DNA from: Bacteroidaceae bacterium
GTDB taxonomy: Bacteria; Bacteroidota; Bacteroidia; Bacteroidales; Bacteroidaceae
Assembly (NCBI GenBank): GCA_017509605.1
Contig: JAFWPH010000037.1
Span: forward strand, 1 to 64,000
Direction of reading: 5' to 3'
DNA length: 64,000 bases
In this document: piece after piece, positions 1 through 8,263 of the stretch
Layout: each line of letters starts with the position of its first letter
How positions within the stretch are numbered: position 1 is the first letter of the stretch
Program-made: the position numbers and the translations under genes
The notes under the pieces: generated by a model
Databases searched by the model: none
What the model was told of the DNA's origin: nothing
What the model saw: the letters and a program-made list of their open reading frames with translations, nothing else

Positions 1-79
1 TCTCCATCTCTAATAGTTCGAGACATTTCTCTATTCGGTCAATACGTTTCTCTAACTGTTCAATTTCTTTTTTAGACAT
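1..79 (-). CDS. Partial small coiled-coil protein (N-terminus only)
   Basis: The first 26 codons of a gene that runs off the left edge, starting with ATG at 79. The visible peptide begins MSKKEIEQLEKRIDRIEKC and has a Leu/Ile heptad-like pattern with many Lys and Glu, so it is probably an amphipathic helix or coiled coil. A TACCTTTG box lies upstream on the same strand at 145-152. Its place beside an integrase and an excisionase-like gene suggests an element-borne accessory gene. The function cannot be told from this fragment. Confidence 0.6.
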   Translation of the reverse strand, partial: MSKKEIEQLEKRIDRIEKCLELLEME

Positions 80-512
80 AGAATGTAAACATTTTGAGTT
101 TGTCCTGGAAGGGCGAAGCCCTTGTTTCGGATTAAAATCTGATGCAAAGGTATAGAGAGTATAGAACTTGCTGGTAAAAGGCTACTATATACGAGCAGAT
201 GTTTCGTTGTTATATCGTTCCGTTTGTTTCTTTTGTTTGGATTTGTTTCATTTTCGAGCATTTATAGCACTCCAAGGTGCAGATTCAGTATGATTTAAAC
301 CCTTTTCTTACATGAAAATCATATTTGTGCGCACTGTGAAGATAGACTTCACAAAACATGTGTACCTTTGCAACCGTTTTGACGATAAATAAAAGATGGA
401 GTATGAAATCAGTAAAAGATAAAGTATTGTATATAAACATATTTAAGTAACATTTTTAATTAACACAGAAAGAAAATGATACGGTTAAAGAACAACTCCG
501 TTCTCTCTCTTT
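80..512. other. Spacer with divergent promoter boxes, no gene seen
   Basis: About 430 AT-rich bases without a convincing gene. It holds a minus-strand TACCTTTG box (145-152) for the leftward gene and a plus-strand TACCTTTG box (363-370) for the rightward gene. A 6-bp inverted repeat, GTGAAG at 335-340 and CTTCAC at 346-351, sits just upstream of the plus-strand box, where an operator could lie. A 24-codon reading frame from ATG at 476 overlaps the start of the next gene in another frame. Confidence 0.5.
363..370 (+). promoter_or_regulatory. Putative -7 box TACCTTTG
   Basis: Matches the Bacteroidetes TAnnTTTG element, about 140 bases before the TTG at 513. No good TTTG is found 19-21 bases upstream, so the match rests on the -7 box alone. 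The same octamer is used at 1375-1382 and, on the other strand, at 145-152. Confidence 0.4.
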
Positions 513-1274
513 TTGTGTCCATGCTGTGTAAGCTGTGCCAAGAAAATTGAGAAAGAGTTGCCAGGGGATGAACTCTGGCAACTTTGTCGTATTGCCTTCG
601 AGCAGTACAAGTCTGAAATCAGCAATGGCGAGAAAGCATATTCTCGCTTTATTTATGATTTCTTGTATTACCACCTACCTGTCACAGGCATGAGCGAAGC
701 AGATATGAGAACACATTTCATGCATGTCTGCGAAGTGGTTGAACTACTTGAAGAGCGTCGTGACCTTGTAGATGCCTTCTTTTCAAAAGACAAGTTTGAG
801 GAGGAGGACTACCGGCAGATGCTGCATCTGTTCAACACAGGAAAGGGCTTAGAGTCAAAGGCTGAGTTTCTTGCTCACTTCTCTGATGAACAGCTTGCTC
901 GTATTACCGAGTTTGTAACAGCCGCCAGCTTGTTCAGGACTGAGGTTACTGAAGAAATCATGAGGGATTTGTTCGAGTGTAGGCTCCAGAGGCCACTACA
1001 GGCAAACAGCAACAGAAACGTTGCCTTGTTCTTTGGAGCACTCCGTGAACATGGTCTTTTGCCTTTCCAATGGCAGATGATCCTGGAGAGAAACAAACTT
1101 CTTTCCTCTTCAGCAAACAATGAACCGCTTCGAGCAAGCCAGCTACGTTGTAGCCTGTCACAGGCCAGAAATCCGAAACTTGGAAAGAAGAAAAAATCCA
1201 ATCTGAAGGATGAAGAGGTCGGGTTTGAATCCACTTGCAGAAGTTTCGTGTTAAGATTGAAAGAAAGTCTGTAA
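513..1274 (+). CDS. Conserved hypothetical protein of an integrative element
   Basis: A 253-residue, largely helical soluble protein without a signal peptide or membrane helix. I do not recognise its family with certainty. The C-terminal third (from about residue 165, RNVALFFGALREHG, down to a KKKKSN stretch) looks like a small nucleic-acid-associated domain, but this is only an impression. The start is odd: the frame opens after a stop at 486-488 and the only plausible initiator is TTG at 513, the next Met being residue 60. An ATG at 476 opens a different frame that stops at 551. So either TTG is used or a one-base shift has separated an ATG-started N-terminus from the body. It sits upstream of an HTH gene and an integrase. 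Confidence 0.65.
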   Translation: MCPCCVSCAKKIEKELPGDELWQLCRIAFEQYKSEISNGEKAYSRFIYDFLYYHLPVTGMSEADMRTHFMHVCEVVELLEERRDLVDAFFSKDKFEEEDYRQMLHLFNTGKGLESKAEFLAHFSDEQLARITEFVTAASLFRTEVTEEIMRDLFECRLQRPLQANSNRNVALFFGALREHGLLPFQWQMILERNKLLSSSANNEPLRASQLRCSLSQARNPKLGKKKKSNLKDEEVGFESTCRSFVLRLKESL

Positions 1275-1374
1275 AATGAAATATAGAACACAAACTGCAA
1301 GTAAGAGTGCGATATAACAACTATATAAGCAATCCTATATAGTCGTTTTATGTCGGCCGATGACTAGTAGGGGC

Positions 1375-1382
1375 TACCTTTG
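1375..1382 (+). promoter_or_regulatory. Putative -7 box TACCTTTG for the HTH gene
   Basis: TAnnTTTG match 65 bases before the ATG at 1447, identical to the box at 363-370. No clear -33 TTTG is present. A short GGAGG/CCTCC inverted repeat follows in the leader. Confidence 0.4.
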
Positions 1383-1446
1383 CAGCAGAATTTATTCATG
1401 CACGGAGGTAGGCCCTCCTTATCGTTGTATTTAAATCAAAAGACAT

Positions 1447-1728
1447 ATGGACGACAATTCAGTGCTTCAATTTGGAGATCAAACGGTTTCATATGACCAG
1501 TTCGTAGACAAGTTAGCAACAAAAATTGCTCTGCGAATACATCAAATTGAAAAGGGACAATTTGAAGTCAGCCAAAGTCAGGCATACAAAATGTTTGGAA
1601 AGGCAGACGTTCTTCGATGGATCAAAAGCGGCAAGTTAGTGCCTGTTAGAATTTCACCAGGCAAGAAGCGGTATAGACTAGTAGATTTGCAACAACTGGC
1701 GAGCATTCAGCAGAACTATCTTCTGTAA
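1447..1728 (+). CDS. Excisionase-like helix-turn-helix protein
   Basis: 93 residues. The C-terminal half (about 41-85, from SQSQAYKMFGKADVLRWIKSG) has the helix-turn-helix plus wing pattern of the MerR-like/excisionase family: a recognition segment, then KLVPVRISPGKKRYRLVDL forming the wing. Such proteins bind element ends or promoters and steer recombination direction. It converges with the integrase at 1810-3267 and shares a terminator with it. DNA binding is well supported. A role as recombination directionality factor is inferred from context only, and a simple transcriptional regulator is equally possible. Confidence 0.8.
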   Translation: MDDNSVLQFGDQTVSYDQFVDKLATKIALRIHQIEKGQFEVSQSQAYKMFGKADVLRWIKSGKLVPVRISPGKKRYRLVDLQQLASIQQNYLL

Positions 1729-1744
1729 AACAAGAACACAAACA

Positions 1745-1789
1745 CAATAAAACTCAGATACGACAATTTGCCATATCTGAGTTTTATTG
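1745..1789. terminator. Bidirectional terminator between HTH gene and integrase
   Basis: A perfect 16-bp inverted repeat (CAATAAAACTCAGATA at 1745-1760, its complement at 1774-1789) with a 13-base loop. It has A-rich and T-rich flanks on the two sides, so it can stop transcription from both convergent genes. Confidence 0.85.
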
Positions 1790-1809
1790 TTTCATTCAAT
1801 ATATATATC

Positions 1810-3267
1810 TTAAGAAACCATTCGTTGATACATCTGAGTAAGATTCTTATCTACATTCGTAATCTTAAACTGAACACGGGTTTTCTTTATTTTCTTGGGT
1901 AGCAAAGTAATCAGTTTGTCCATTATCTGGTCAACATTTGTAAAGCCGGTGTCTTCTATAGCACATACTTTTTTACCCATCACATATGCTTCGGCGCGTA
2001 TATTATTATACTTAGATATTCTCTCAAAAGTTTTATCTTCTCTCTCCACGAATTTAGATTCTTTATCAGTAAAGAAGATAAAATCAATAACCTTTTCGTT
2101 CAGAATCCAAGCCGGGGTATAATCCACCTTCACATAAACCTTGGCCATTTTGTTAATAGAATGGTTAAGACCAAAGTCCACTTCGTTCATTGTCGCTCCA
2201 CACTCATTCTGAGCTATTGTAGCCCAACTGTGACGGAAGGCATATAAAGAAGCCTTGTAATTGGGGTCAACTTTTGCCCATATCTGTTTGATGCCGATAT
2301 TTACATTGGCACTGAAGGAATCAGATGTTGACAATCGCTCATGAAAGTTGAATAACCATGGAGAACTGGCTTTTCTGGAGAGATATTTATCAAAGGTTGG
2401 TTTCAGAAATTCAGGAACACGAATTTCAAAGTAGCCTCTGTCTGAACGGCTCATTCTTGTCTTCTGGCGTTCATAGTGAAAAATACCATTCACATACTGA
2501 TCCTTCTTCGCATTAAAGATGTCAACAGCATTAAGTCCACACATACAAAACGAAATCAAAGCAACATCTTGACCAACCTCCATAAGAGGATTGGTGAATC
2601 TGCTACGGTCAGGAACCACATTGAAAAACTTCCGCAACATACTAGCAGTAATTGCTCGCTTCTCAGGAACGTCACTTCTTGGAATAGTTACATTACTCCA
2701 GGGATTCTTTAGCCTGACGATTCCAAGCTCTTCGTCATTGTATTCTTTAATAGCAGCCTTATAGACCTCACGCATGCAAACAGGGTATTGCTCTTTACAA
2801 CGGTTGGTTTCAGAAAGTGACTCAATCCATCGATTAAGAAAAGAAGATGTCAATCGAGAAAACATGATGTTGTCTGTCTCAGCAAATCTCTCCATGTGGT
2901 TTAATGCCCACTTGTAATTTCGAGAAGTTCGTTCGTGACCACTTCTTATCAATTTGTCGATATGCTTTCGCGTATAATCCGAAAATGAGAGATCATTATT
3001 GAACTCAGTCAAGTACTTTACTATCTCCGAAGTTGTCCACTTGGATGTTTCAATCTGATTGAGTTGCTTATAATAACTATCCATCAAGATGGAAACCTGA
3101 TGGAAGACAAAAGGATCTGTGATGTTCTTTTTCTGGTCTAATCCTTTGTCATTAACCACCCACGAGGTCTTTACATATGAAACCTGATTACCTTTCGTAA
3201 AGCGAATGTAAACAGGATAGAGACCATTCTTTGTTTTTACTCTTACAGTTGCTTTTAAGTTTACCAT
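1810..3267 (-). CDS. Tyrosine recombinase / integrase
   Basis: 485 residues. An N-terminal arm-binding-like region comes first (residues 1-60), then a SAM-like core-binding domain (about 90-190) and the catalytic domain (about 205-390). Visible catalytic elements are Lys269 in the beta-hairpin (RQKT), Arg345 in YAFRHSWAT, His369 in GLNHS and the likely nucleophile Tyr378 in KVYVKVDY. The box I arginine is not where Bacteroidetes integrases usually have it: the segment reads CMCGLNAVD (241-249), with Cys where LRGM-type enzymes carry Arg. A C-terminal extension of about 90 residues follows. It probably mobilises the island at the left end. Its upstream region carries two direct repeats (3329-3368). 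Confidence 0.9.
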   Translation of the reverse strand: MVNLKATVRVKTKNGLYPVYIRFTKGNQVSYVKTSWVVNDKGLDQKKNITDPFVFHQVSILMDSYYKQLNQIETSKWTTSEIVKYLTEFNNDLSFSDYTRKHIDKLIRSGHERTSRNYKWALNHMERFAETDNIMFSRLTSSFLNRWIESLSETNRCKEQYPVCMREVYKAAIKEYNDEELGIVRLKNPWSNVTIPRSDVPEKRAITASMLRKFFNVVPDRSRFTNPLMEVGQDVALISFCMCGLNAVDIFNAKKDQYVNGIFHYERQKTRMSRSDRGYFEIRVPEFLKPTFDKYLSRKASSPWLFNFHERLSTSDSFSANVNIGIKQIWAKVDPNYKASLYAFRHSWATIAQNECGATMNEVDFGLNHSINKMAKVYVKVDYTPAWILNEKVIDFIFFTDKESKFVEREDKTFERISKYNNIRAEAYVMGKKVCAIEDTGFTNVDQIMDKLITLLPKKIKKTRVQFKITNVDKNLTQMYQRMVS

Positions 3268-3328
3268 ATCAATTAAAAAATTAGTGAATAATGTGACTTC
3301 TTTTTGTTCTCGTTTTGCAGTGCCATTT

Positions 3329-3368
3329 TTTAGTGTAAAACATTTGCCGATTTAGTGTAAAGCATTTG
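3329..3368. repeat. Pair of 18-bp direct repeats upstream of the integrase
   Basis: TTTAGTGTAAAACATTTG at 3329-3346 and TTTAGTGTAAAGCATTTG at 3351-3368, one mismatch, 22-base period (two helical turns). They lie 62-101 bases upstream of the integrase start. That fits arm-type binding sites of the recombinase or an operator. The function is inferred from position. Confidence 0.6.
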
Positions 3369-3424
3369 TAAAACGAACTCGTCATGGACTGCTTGTTTTA
3401 TGAGCAGAATGAGCAGAAAAGAAG

Positions 3425-3459
3425 CGAGGCAAGTACCTGTTCGCCAAGTACTTGCCTCG
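3425..3459 (-). terminator. Rho-independent terminator of ppdK
   Basis: Perfect 12-bp stem (CGAGGCAAGTAC at 3425-3436, complement at 3448-3459) with an 11-base loop, 30 bases past the ppdK stop. Read on the minus strand it is followed by CTTCTTTTC. Confidence 0.8.
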
Positions 3460-3488
3460 TATTTCACTAATTTTCAGCATCTTACCGT

Positions 3489-6209
3489 TTATTCCTCTAC
3501 GGCAGCCTGCGCGGCGGCAAGGCGTGCGATAGGCACACGGAATGGAGAGCAGGATGCGTAGTTCATGCCAATCTTGGCGCAGAACTTCACGGACGATGGC
3601 TCACCACCATGCTCACCGCAGATACCGCAACGCAACTGTGGACGTACCTCGCGGCCTTTCTTCACTGCGTACTTGATCAACTTGCCTACACCCTTCTGGT
3701 CGAGTACCTGGAATGGGTCAACCTTCAGAATCTTCTTCTCAAGATATACGGGCAAGAAGCTGGCGATGTCGTCACGAGAGTAACCGAAGGTCATCTGAGT
3801 CAAGTCGTTGGTACCGAAGGAGAAGTACTCTGCCTCTGTAGCAATGCGGTCAGCAGTCAGGGCGGCACGTGGAATCTCAATCATTGTACCAATCTCGAAG
3901 TCGATAGTCACACCATACTCCTCAAATACTTCCTTGGCGGTCTTCTCGATGATCTCTTTCTGCTGCTTGAACTCGTAGAGAATACCAATCAGAGGAACCA
4001 TGATCTCTGGACGTGGATCCTTGCCTTCCTTCTTCAACTCGCAAGCGGCGCTCAGGATGGCACGGGTCTGCATAGCCGTGATTTCGGGGAATGTGATACC
4101 CAGACGGCAACCACGGTGACCAAGCATCGGGTTGTTCTCGGCAAGGCTGTCAACACGCTTCTTGATATCGGCTACGCTCACACCCATTTCCTTGGCCATG
4201 GTCTCCTGACCTGCAGGATCGTGGGGAACGAACTCGTGGAGTGGGGGATCCAGCAAACGGATGTTCACTGGGCAACCGTCCATGGCCTCGAGGATACCCT
4301 TGAAGTCTGCCTTCTGGTAGGGAAGCAGTTTCTCCAAAGCCTTCTCACGGCCTTCAACTGAATCGGCAAGAATCATCTCGCGCATGGCGATAATCTTCTT
4401 GTCCTCGAAGAACATGTGCTCAGTACGTGTCAAACCGATACCCTTAGCACCGAAGTTGCGGGCTACTTGGGCATCGTGTGGAGTGTCGGCGTTGGTGCGA
4501 ACCTGAAGTTTGGTGTACTTGTCGCAGAGATCCATCAACTTCTTGAAGTCGCCCGACAACTCGGGAACCTTGGTCGGAACCTCGCCTGCATATACCTGAC
4601 CTGTGGAACCGTTGATACTGATGTAGTCGCCTTCTTTATAGACAACACCCTCAATCTCAACTGTCTTGGCCTTGTAATCTACATTGATGGCACCTGCACC
4701 TGACACACAGCACTTACCCATACCACGGGCAACAACGGCTGCGTGAGAGGTCATACCACCACGGGCAGTCAAGATACCTTCAGCGGCAGACATACCAGCG
4801 AGGTCCTCGGGAGAGGTCTCAATGCGGACCATCACCACACGGTGTCCGTCTGCATGCCACTTGGCGGCATCATCAGCGAAGAATACAATCTGGCCGCAGC
4901 CTGCACCTGGAGAGGCGGGAAGACCCTGGGTGATCACCTTGGCTTTCTTCAGGGCATCCTTGTCGAAAATCGGGTGCAGCAACTCATCCAGCTTGTTAGG
5001 CTCGCAACGCATGATGGCGGTCTTCTCGTCTATCAGACCTTCCTCCAGCAAGTCCATGGCAATCTTCACCATGGCTGTACCTGTGCGCTTGCCGTTACGG
5101 GTCTGCAAGAACCAAAGTTTGCCTTCCTGAACAGTGAACTCCATGTCCTGCATGTCGTGGTAGTGGTTCTCAAGCTTCTCCTGAAGGGCGTCGAGTTCCT
5201 TGTAAATCTCTGGCATAGCCTCTTCCATTGATGGGAACTTGCTGGCGCGCTCTTCCTCGCTGATACCCTGAAGGGCAGCCCAACGACGGGAACCCTCAAC
5301 GGTGATCTGCTGAGGTGTGCGGATACCGGCTACAACGTCCTCACCCTGAGCGTTAACAAGGTATTCACCATTGAACAGGTTCTCACCTGTGGCGGCGTCA
5401 CGGCTGAAGCATACACCTGTAGCAGATGTCTCGCCCATGTTGCCGAATACCATTGCCATTACACTAACAGCTGTTCCCCACTCGTCGGGAATACCTTCCA
5501 TCTTACGGTAGAGGATGGCGCGTTCGTTCATCCAACTGCGGAACACGGCGCAGATGGCACCCCACAACTGAACCATTGGGTCGTTGGGGAAGTCCTCGCC
5601 GGTGCGCTCCTTGATGGCAGCCTTGAAACGTCTAACAAGTTCTTTCAACTCGTCAACGCTCAAGTCCTTGTCAAGTTTCACACCGCGGATCTTCTTCACA
5701 TCCTCGATGATTTCCTCGAAAGGATCGATATCGTCCTTGTTCTCTGGCTTCATGCCAAGAACAACGTCACCGTACATCTGAACGAAACGACGGTAGGAGT
5801 CGTATGCGAAGTGAGGATTGTTGGTCTTTCTGCAAAGTCCCTCTACCACTTCGTCGTTCAAGCCAAGGTTCAAGATGGTGTCCATCATACCTGGCATTGA
5901 GGCGCGGGCACCTGAACGAACGGATACCAAGAGGGGGTTGGAAACATCACCAAATTTGCTGTTCATCAAGTTCTCAATATGATGAACGGCTGCTTCTACG
6001 TCGTCTTTCAGAAGTTCTACAATCTTCTCCTGACCTACTTCGTAATACTCGTTGCACACATCTGTCGTGATAGTAAAACCTGGAGGCACAGGAACTCCGA
6101 TAAGGTTCATCTCAGCCAGGTTAGCGCCTTTGCCACCTAACTGCTCTCTCATCTGGGCATTACCCTCGGCTTTTCCGTTACCGAAGGTGTAAACTCTTTT
6201 TTCACTCAT
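3489..6209 (-). CDS. ppdK: Pyruvate, phosphate dikinase
   Basis: Full-length 906-residue enzyme that interconverts pyruvate, ATP and Pi with phosphoenolpyruvate, AMP and PPi in the cytoplasm. In anaerobes it serves glycolysis or PEP supply. The N-terminal ATP-grasp domain begins with LGGKGANLAEMN. The swivelling phosphohistidine domain has the signature GGMTSHAAVVARG with catalytic His489, and the neighbouring Thr487 is the residue phosphorylated in regulated homologues. The C-terminal TIM-barrel binds PEP/pyruvate and ends with the GICGEHGGEPSS active-site stretch. It is a single-gene unit with its own strong promoter (6329-6359) and terminator (3425-3459). Confidence 0.98.
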   Translation of the reverse strand: MSEKRVYTFGNGKAEGNAQMREQLGGKGANLAEMNLIGVPVPPGFTITTDVCNEYYEVGQEKIVELLKDDVEAAVHHIENLMNSKFGDVSNPLLVSVRSGARASMPGMMDTILNLGLNDEVVEGLCRKTNNPHFAYDSYRRFVQMYGDVVLGMKPENKDDIDPFEEIIEDVKKIRGVKLDKDLSVDELKELVRRFKAAIKERTGEDFPNDPMVQLWGAICAVFRSWMNERAILYRKMEGIPDEWGTAVSVMAMVFGNMGETSATGVCFSRDAATGENLFNGEYLVNAQGEDVVAGIRTPQQITVEGSRRWAALQGISEEERASKFPSMEEAMPEIYKELDALQEKLENHYHDMQDMEFTVQEGKLWFLQTRNGKRTGTAMVKIAMDLLEEGLIDEKTAIMRCEPNKLDELLHPIFDKDALKKAKVITQGLPASPGAGCGQIVFFADDAAKWHADGHRVVMVRIETSPEDLAGMSAAEGILTARGGMTSHAAVVARGMGKCCVSGAGAINVDYKAKTVEIEGVVYKEGDYISINGSTGQVYAGEVPTKVPELSGDFKKLMDLCDKYTKLQVRTNADTPHDAQVARNFGAKGIGLTRTEHMFFEDKKIIAMREMILADSVEGREKALEKLLPYQKADFKGILEAMDGCPVNIRLLDPPLHEFVPHDPAGQETMAKEMGVSVADIKKRVDSLAENNPMLGHRGCRLGITFPEITAMQTRAILSAACELKKEGKDPRPEIMVPLIGILYEFKQQKEIIEKTAKEVFEEYGVTIDFEIGTMIEIPRAALTADRIATEAEYFSFGTNDLTQMTFGYSRDDIASFLPVYLEKKILKVDPFQVLDQKGVGKLIKYAVKKGREVRPQLRCGICGEHGGEPSSVKFCAKIGMNYASCSPFRVPIARLAAAQAAVEE

Positions 6210-6328
6210 TGTTTTTAATTAATAATGTATTAAAAAATTGAATTGGTTAATAGTTGCTTTTAAGGTCTCGGCACCTGCCAGAACTTCGAAAAATGGAATA
6301 TCTGAAATCCTTGGCTGGTGTTATTATG

Positions 6329-6359
6329 CAAATATATATGATTGTTGCCGATTGGCAAA
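6329..6359 (-). promoter_or_regulatory. Promoter of ppdK
   Basis: On the minus strand TTTG (6356-6359), 19 bases, then TATATTTG (6329-6336). This is a full match to the Bacteroidetes primary sigma consensus TTTG-N19-21-TAnnTTTG. Confidence 0.85.
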
Positions 6360-6473
6360 ACTTTTCAATCGTTTTTTTCAAGCAAAGATGTTTTTAGCCG
6401 CTTTTTCTATCCGTCTTTTACTTCATCCCTGAATTTCATTTGTGTGATAATTCATCATCTCATCACCTCTTTT

Positions 6474-6505
6474 TTTGCTCATATTGAAAAGAATCGCTAA
6501 CTTCG
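6474..6505 (+). promoter_or_regulatory. Promoter of the SGNH hydrolase gene
   Basis: TTTG (6474-6477), 20 bases, TAACTTCG (6498-6505), one mismatch to TAnnTTTG. It lies 37 bases before the ATG at 6543. Confidence 0.65.
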
Positions 6506-6542
6506 CATCGCATTTTATTTTTACATTTAATATTTTGATAAC

Positions 6543-7223
6543 ATGATGACACCTAAGGCTCTTCTTTTGACGATCATGGCTATGGCTTCACTTTTTTGCG
6601 AAGCACAGAACGACAACACCCGGCAATCACCTCTTTATGGAAAGACCATCAACATCATCGGCGATTCATATGTGGCCAACCATCGACGGCCCAAAGAGGA
6701 AACGTGGCACAGCATGGTGGCCAGTAAGTACTCCATGACGTATCGAAACTATGGAAGAAACGGATGCTGTATCGCTTTCAACCGCGACAAGGACGGGTTC
6801 GGACCTTCACTGTTGGAAAAATACAGGATGATGAACGATACGGCCGATTATGTCATTGTGCTCGCTGGACACAACGATGCCGAAAAAATTAAGGATAGCG
6901 AGGATTCTTTGAGCATTTTCCGCAACCGGCTTGAAGCCCTCTGCGACAGCCTGATTGAGAAGTTTCCTGATGCGAAACTGGCCTTCATCACTCCATGGAA
7001 TGTCCAGAGACCTGGATTCAGACAAGTCATAGCAACAATCGAGGAGGTTTGTGCCGAACGATCCATACCCGTGTTCAACGCGGCGAAGGAAAGTGGTATA
7101 TATGTCGGAAACGAGAAGTTCAGGAAACGGTATTTCCAGTCGCCTAACGACACCGCACACCTTAATGCGAAAGGACACCAACTTGTTATGAACAAGATGG
7201 AGTCTTTCCTTCTGAGGCTATGA
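6543..7223 (+). CDS. Secreted SGNH/GDSL-family hydrolase
   Basis: 226 residues. A signal peptide (about 1-21, MMTPKALLLTIMAMASLFCEA) is followed by a compact SGNH esterase domain. Block I is IIGDSYVANH with nucleophile Ser42, block II is around Gly71 (YGRNGC), block III is AGHNDAE with Asn111, and block V is DTAHLNAKGH near residue 208 with the Asp-His pair. Such enzymes remove acyl or acetyl esters from sugars or lipids in the periplasm. The substrate is not evident. It is a single-gene unit ended by a strong hairpin shared with the convergent MCE gene. Confidence 0.88.
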   Translation: MMTPKALLLTIMAMASLFCEAQNDNTRQSPLYGKTINIIGDSYVANHRRPKEETWHSMVASKYSMTYRNYGRNGCCIAFNRDKDGFGPSLLEKYRMMNDTADYVIVLAGHNDAEKIKDSEDSLSIFRNRLEALCDSLIEKFPDAKLAFITPWNVQRPGFRQVIATIEEVCAERSIPVFNAAKESGIYVGNEKFRKRYFQSPNDTAHLNAKGHQLVMNKMESFLLRL

Positions 7224-7224
7224 A

Positions 7225-7264
7225 CACAAACTCCCCGATTGTATTGACAATCGGGGAGTTTGTG
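7225..7264. terminator. Hairpin between convergent SGNH and MCE genes
   Basis: Perfect 18-bp stem (CACAAACTCCCCGATTGT at 7225-7242, complement at 7247-7264) with a 4-base loop, starting two bases after the SGNH stop codon. It lacks an obvious T-run, but stem strength and position support terminator or 3'-end protection. Confidence 0.75.
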
Positions 7265-7310
7265 TGTTCCGCCCTTTTCGGTGGGGAGCTATTTGTTTTT
7301 CAGCCATTTC

Positions 7311-8243
7311 CTATGGCTGGGGCTGCTCGTTGGTCTGTGGTGCCTTGTCTTTCTTGCCGAACACTGAGAAATGGACATACCGTTTCGGGTGCTCACGCAA
7401 GTCGTTCATTAAGGCATTGGCACTTTGAATCGTAGAGTCAAGATGGTTGTAGAGGCTTGCGTCGTACATCACCTTTCCGTAAGTACCCTCACGGTTAGTC
7501 AACAAGTTCTTCAAATCCGATGTCACTTGCTGAAGTTGAGTCAATGTCTGGATGGTATTATCGCTCAAGCCTTTGAAATCCACATCGTTCATCTTTTCTG
7601 TGGCATTGCCAAGTTTTGTCATCATCGTGTTGGCATTGCCAGCCAACTTGGGCATCTCCTTCCCAAGAAGGTTGTTCAACTGACCTGTTGTTGTCTTCAA
7701 GTCGTTGGTCAGATAGGCCATGTTGTCCAACGTGGTCGATATCGAAGGATTGTTCACCAGTATGCTCAGTCCGTACATGATGGAGTCGAGTTTGGGCATC
7801 AAGGTTTCCAGTTTGGGCATCAGCGAACTGGCTGCGTCGAGCGCACCTAAACGCCATCCACCGCTGATGGTGTCGCCTGGGTTCAGAAACAAGTTGTTGT
7901 CGGCAAGCACCAAGTTGAGTTTTGTGGCGCCAAGCATCTCCTTGCTCAGTTCAGCATAGCTTCCTGCGGGGATGTTGAGTTTTTTGTCAACCGTAATGTG
8001 GATCACCACTTGTTTGTTGCTGCTGTAGTCAAAACTCATGTCTTTCACCACGCCCACAGGAAAACCGTCGGCAAGGACTTCGCTCGACACGGCAAGGCCG
8101 CTGACTTCAGGCAAAGCAACGTAAAAACTCTTGCTGTCGTCGAATAGGCTCATGCCTTTGAGGAAGGTGATGCCCATGTAAATGATGATGATCGACAGGA
8201 TGGCTACTAAGGCTATCTTGATTTCCTTGGTGAATTTCTTCAT
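7311..8243 (-). CDS. MCE/MlaD-family lipid transport protein
   Basis: 310 residues from the chosen ATG at 8243 (MKKFTKEIKIALV). A longer frame from 8288 would overlap the amidase gene by 25 bases, whereas 8243 lies 20 bases past its stop and gives the usual family N-terminus. One membrane anchor (about 7-25) is followed by the MCE domain (about 30-110, with PEVSGLAVSSEVLADGFPVG) and a long helical tail with MPKLETLMPKLDS repeats. MCE proteins carry phospholipids between inner and outer membranes. The MlaE/MlaF partners are not in this window. It is probably co-transcribed with the amidase upstream, linking cell-wall turnover and envelope lipid transport. Confidence 0.9.
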   Translation of the reverse strand: MKKFTKEIKIALVAILSIIIIYMGITFLKGMSLFDDSKSFYVALPEVSGLAVSSEVLADGFPVGVVKDMSFDYSSNKQVVIHITVDKKLNIPAGSYAELSKEMLGATKLNLVLADNNLFLNPGDTISGGWRLGALDAASSLMPKLETLMPKLDSIMYGLSILVNNPSISTTLDNMAYLTNDLKTTTGQLNNLLGKEMPKLAGNANTMMTKLGNATEKMNDVDFKGLSDNTIQTLTQLQQVTSDLKNLLTNREGTYGKVMYDASLYNHLDSTIQSANALMNDLREHPKRYVHFSVFGKKDKAPQTNEQPQP

Positions 8244-8263
8244 GTCTTTATGTGTTCTGGGGG

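Larger units (their letters stand above)
6210..6542. other. Divergent regulatory spacer, no gene seen
   Basis: About 330 bases between the divergent ppdK and SGNH hydrolase genes. It contains the two outward promoters described separately and long leaders (about 115 bases for ppdK). No conserved small gene or riboswitch shape was recognised. Confidence 0.6.

Noticed and set aside
3609-4361. A 250-codon plus-strand frame inside ppdK
   Set aside because: Antisense shadow of a conserved region of ppdK without family features.
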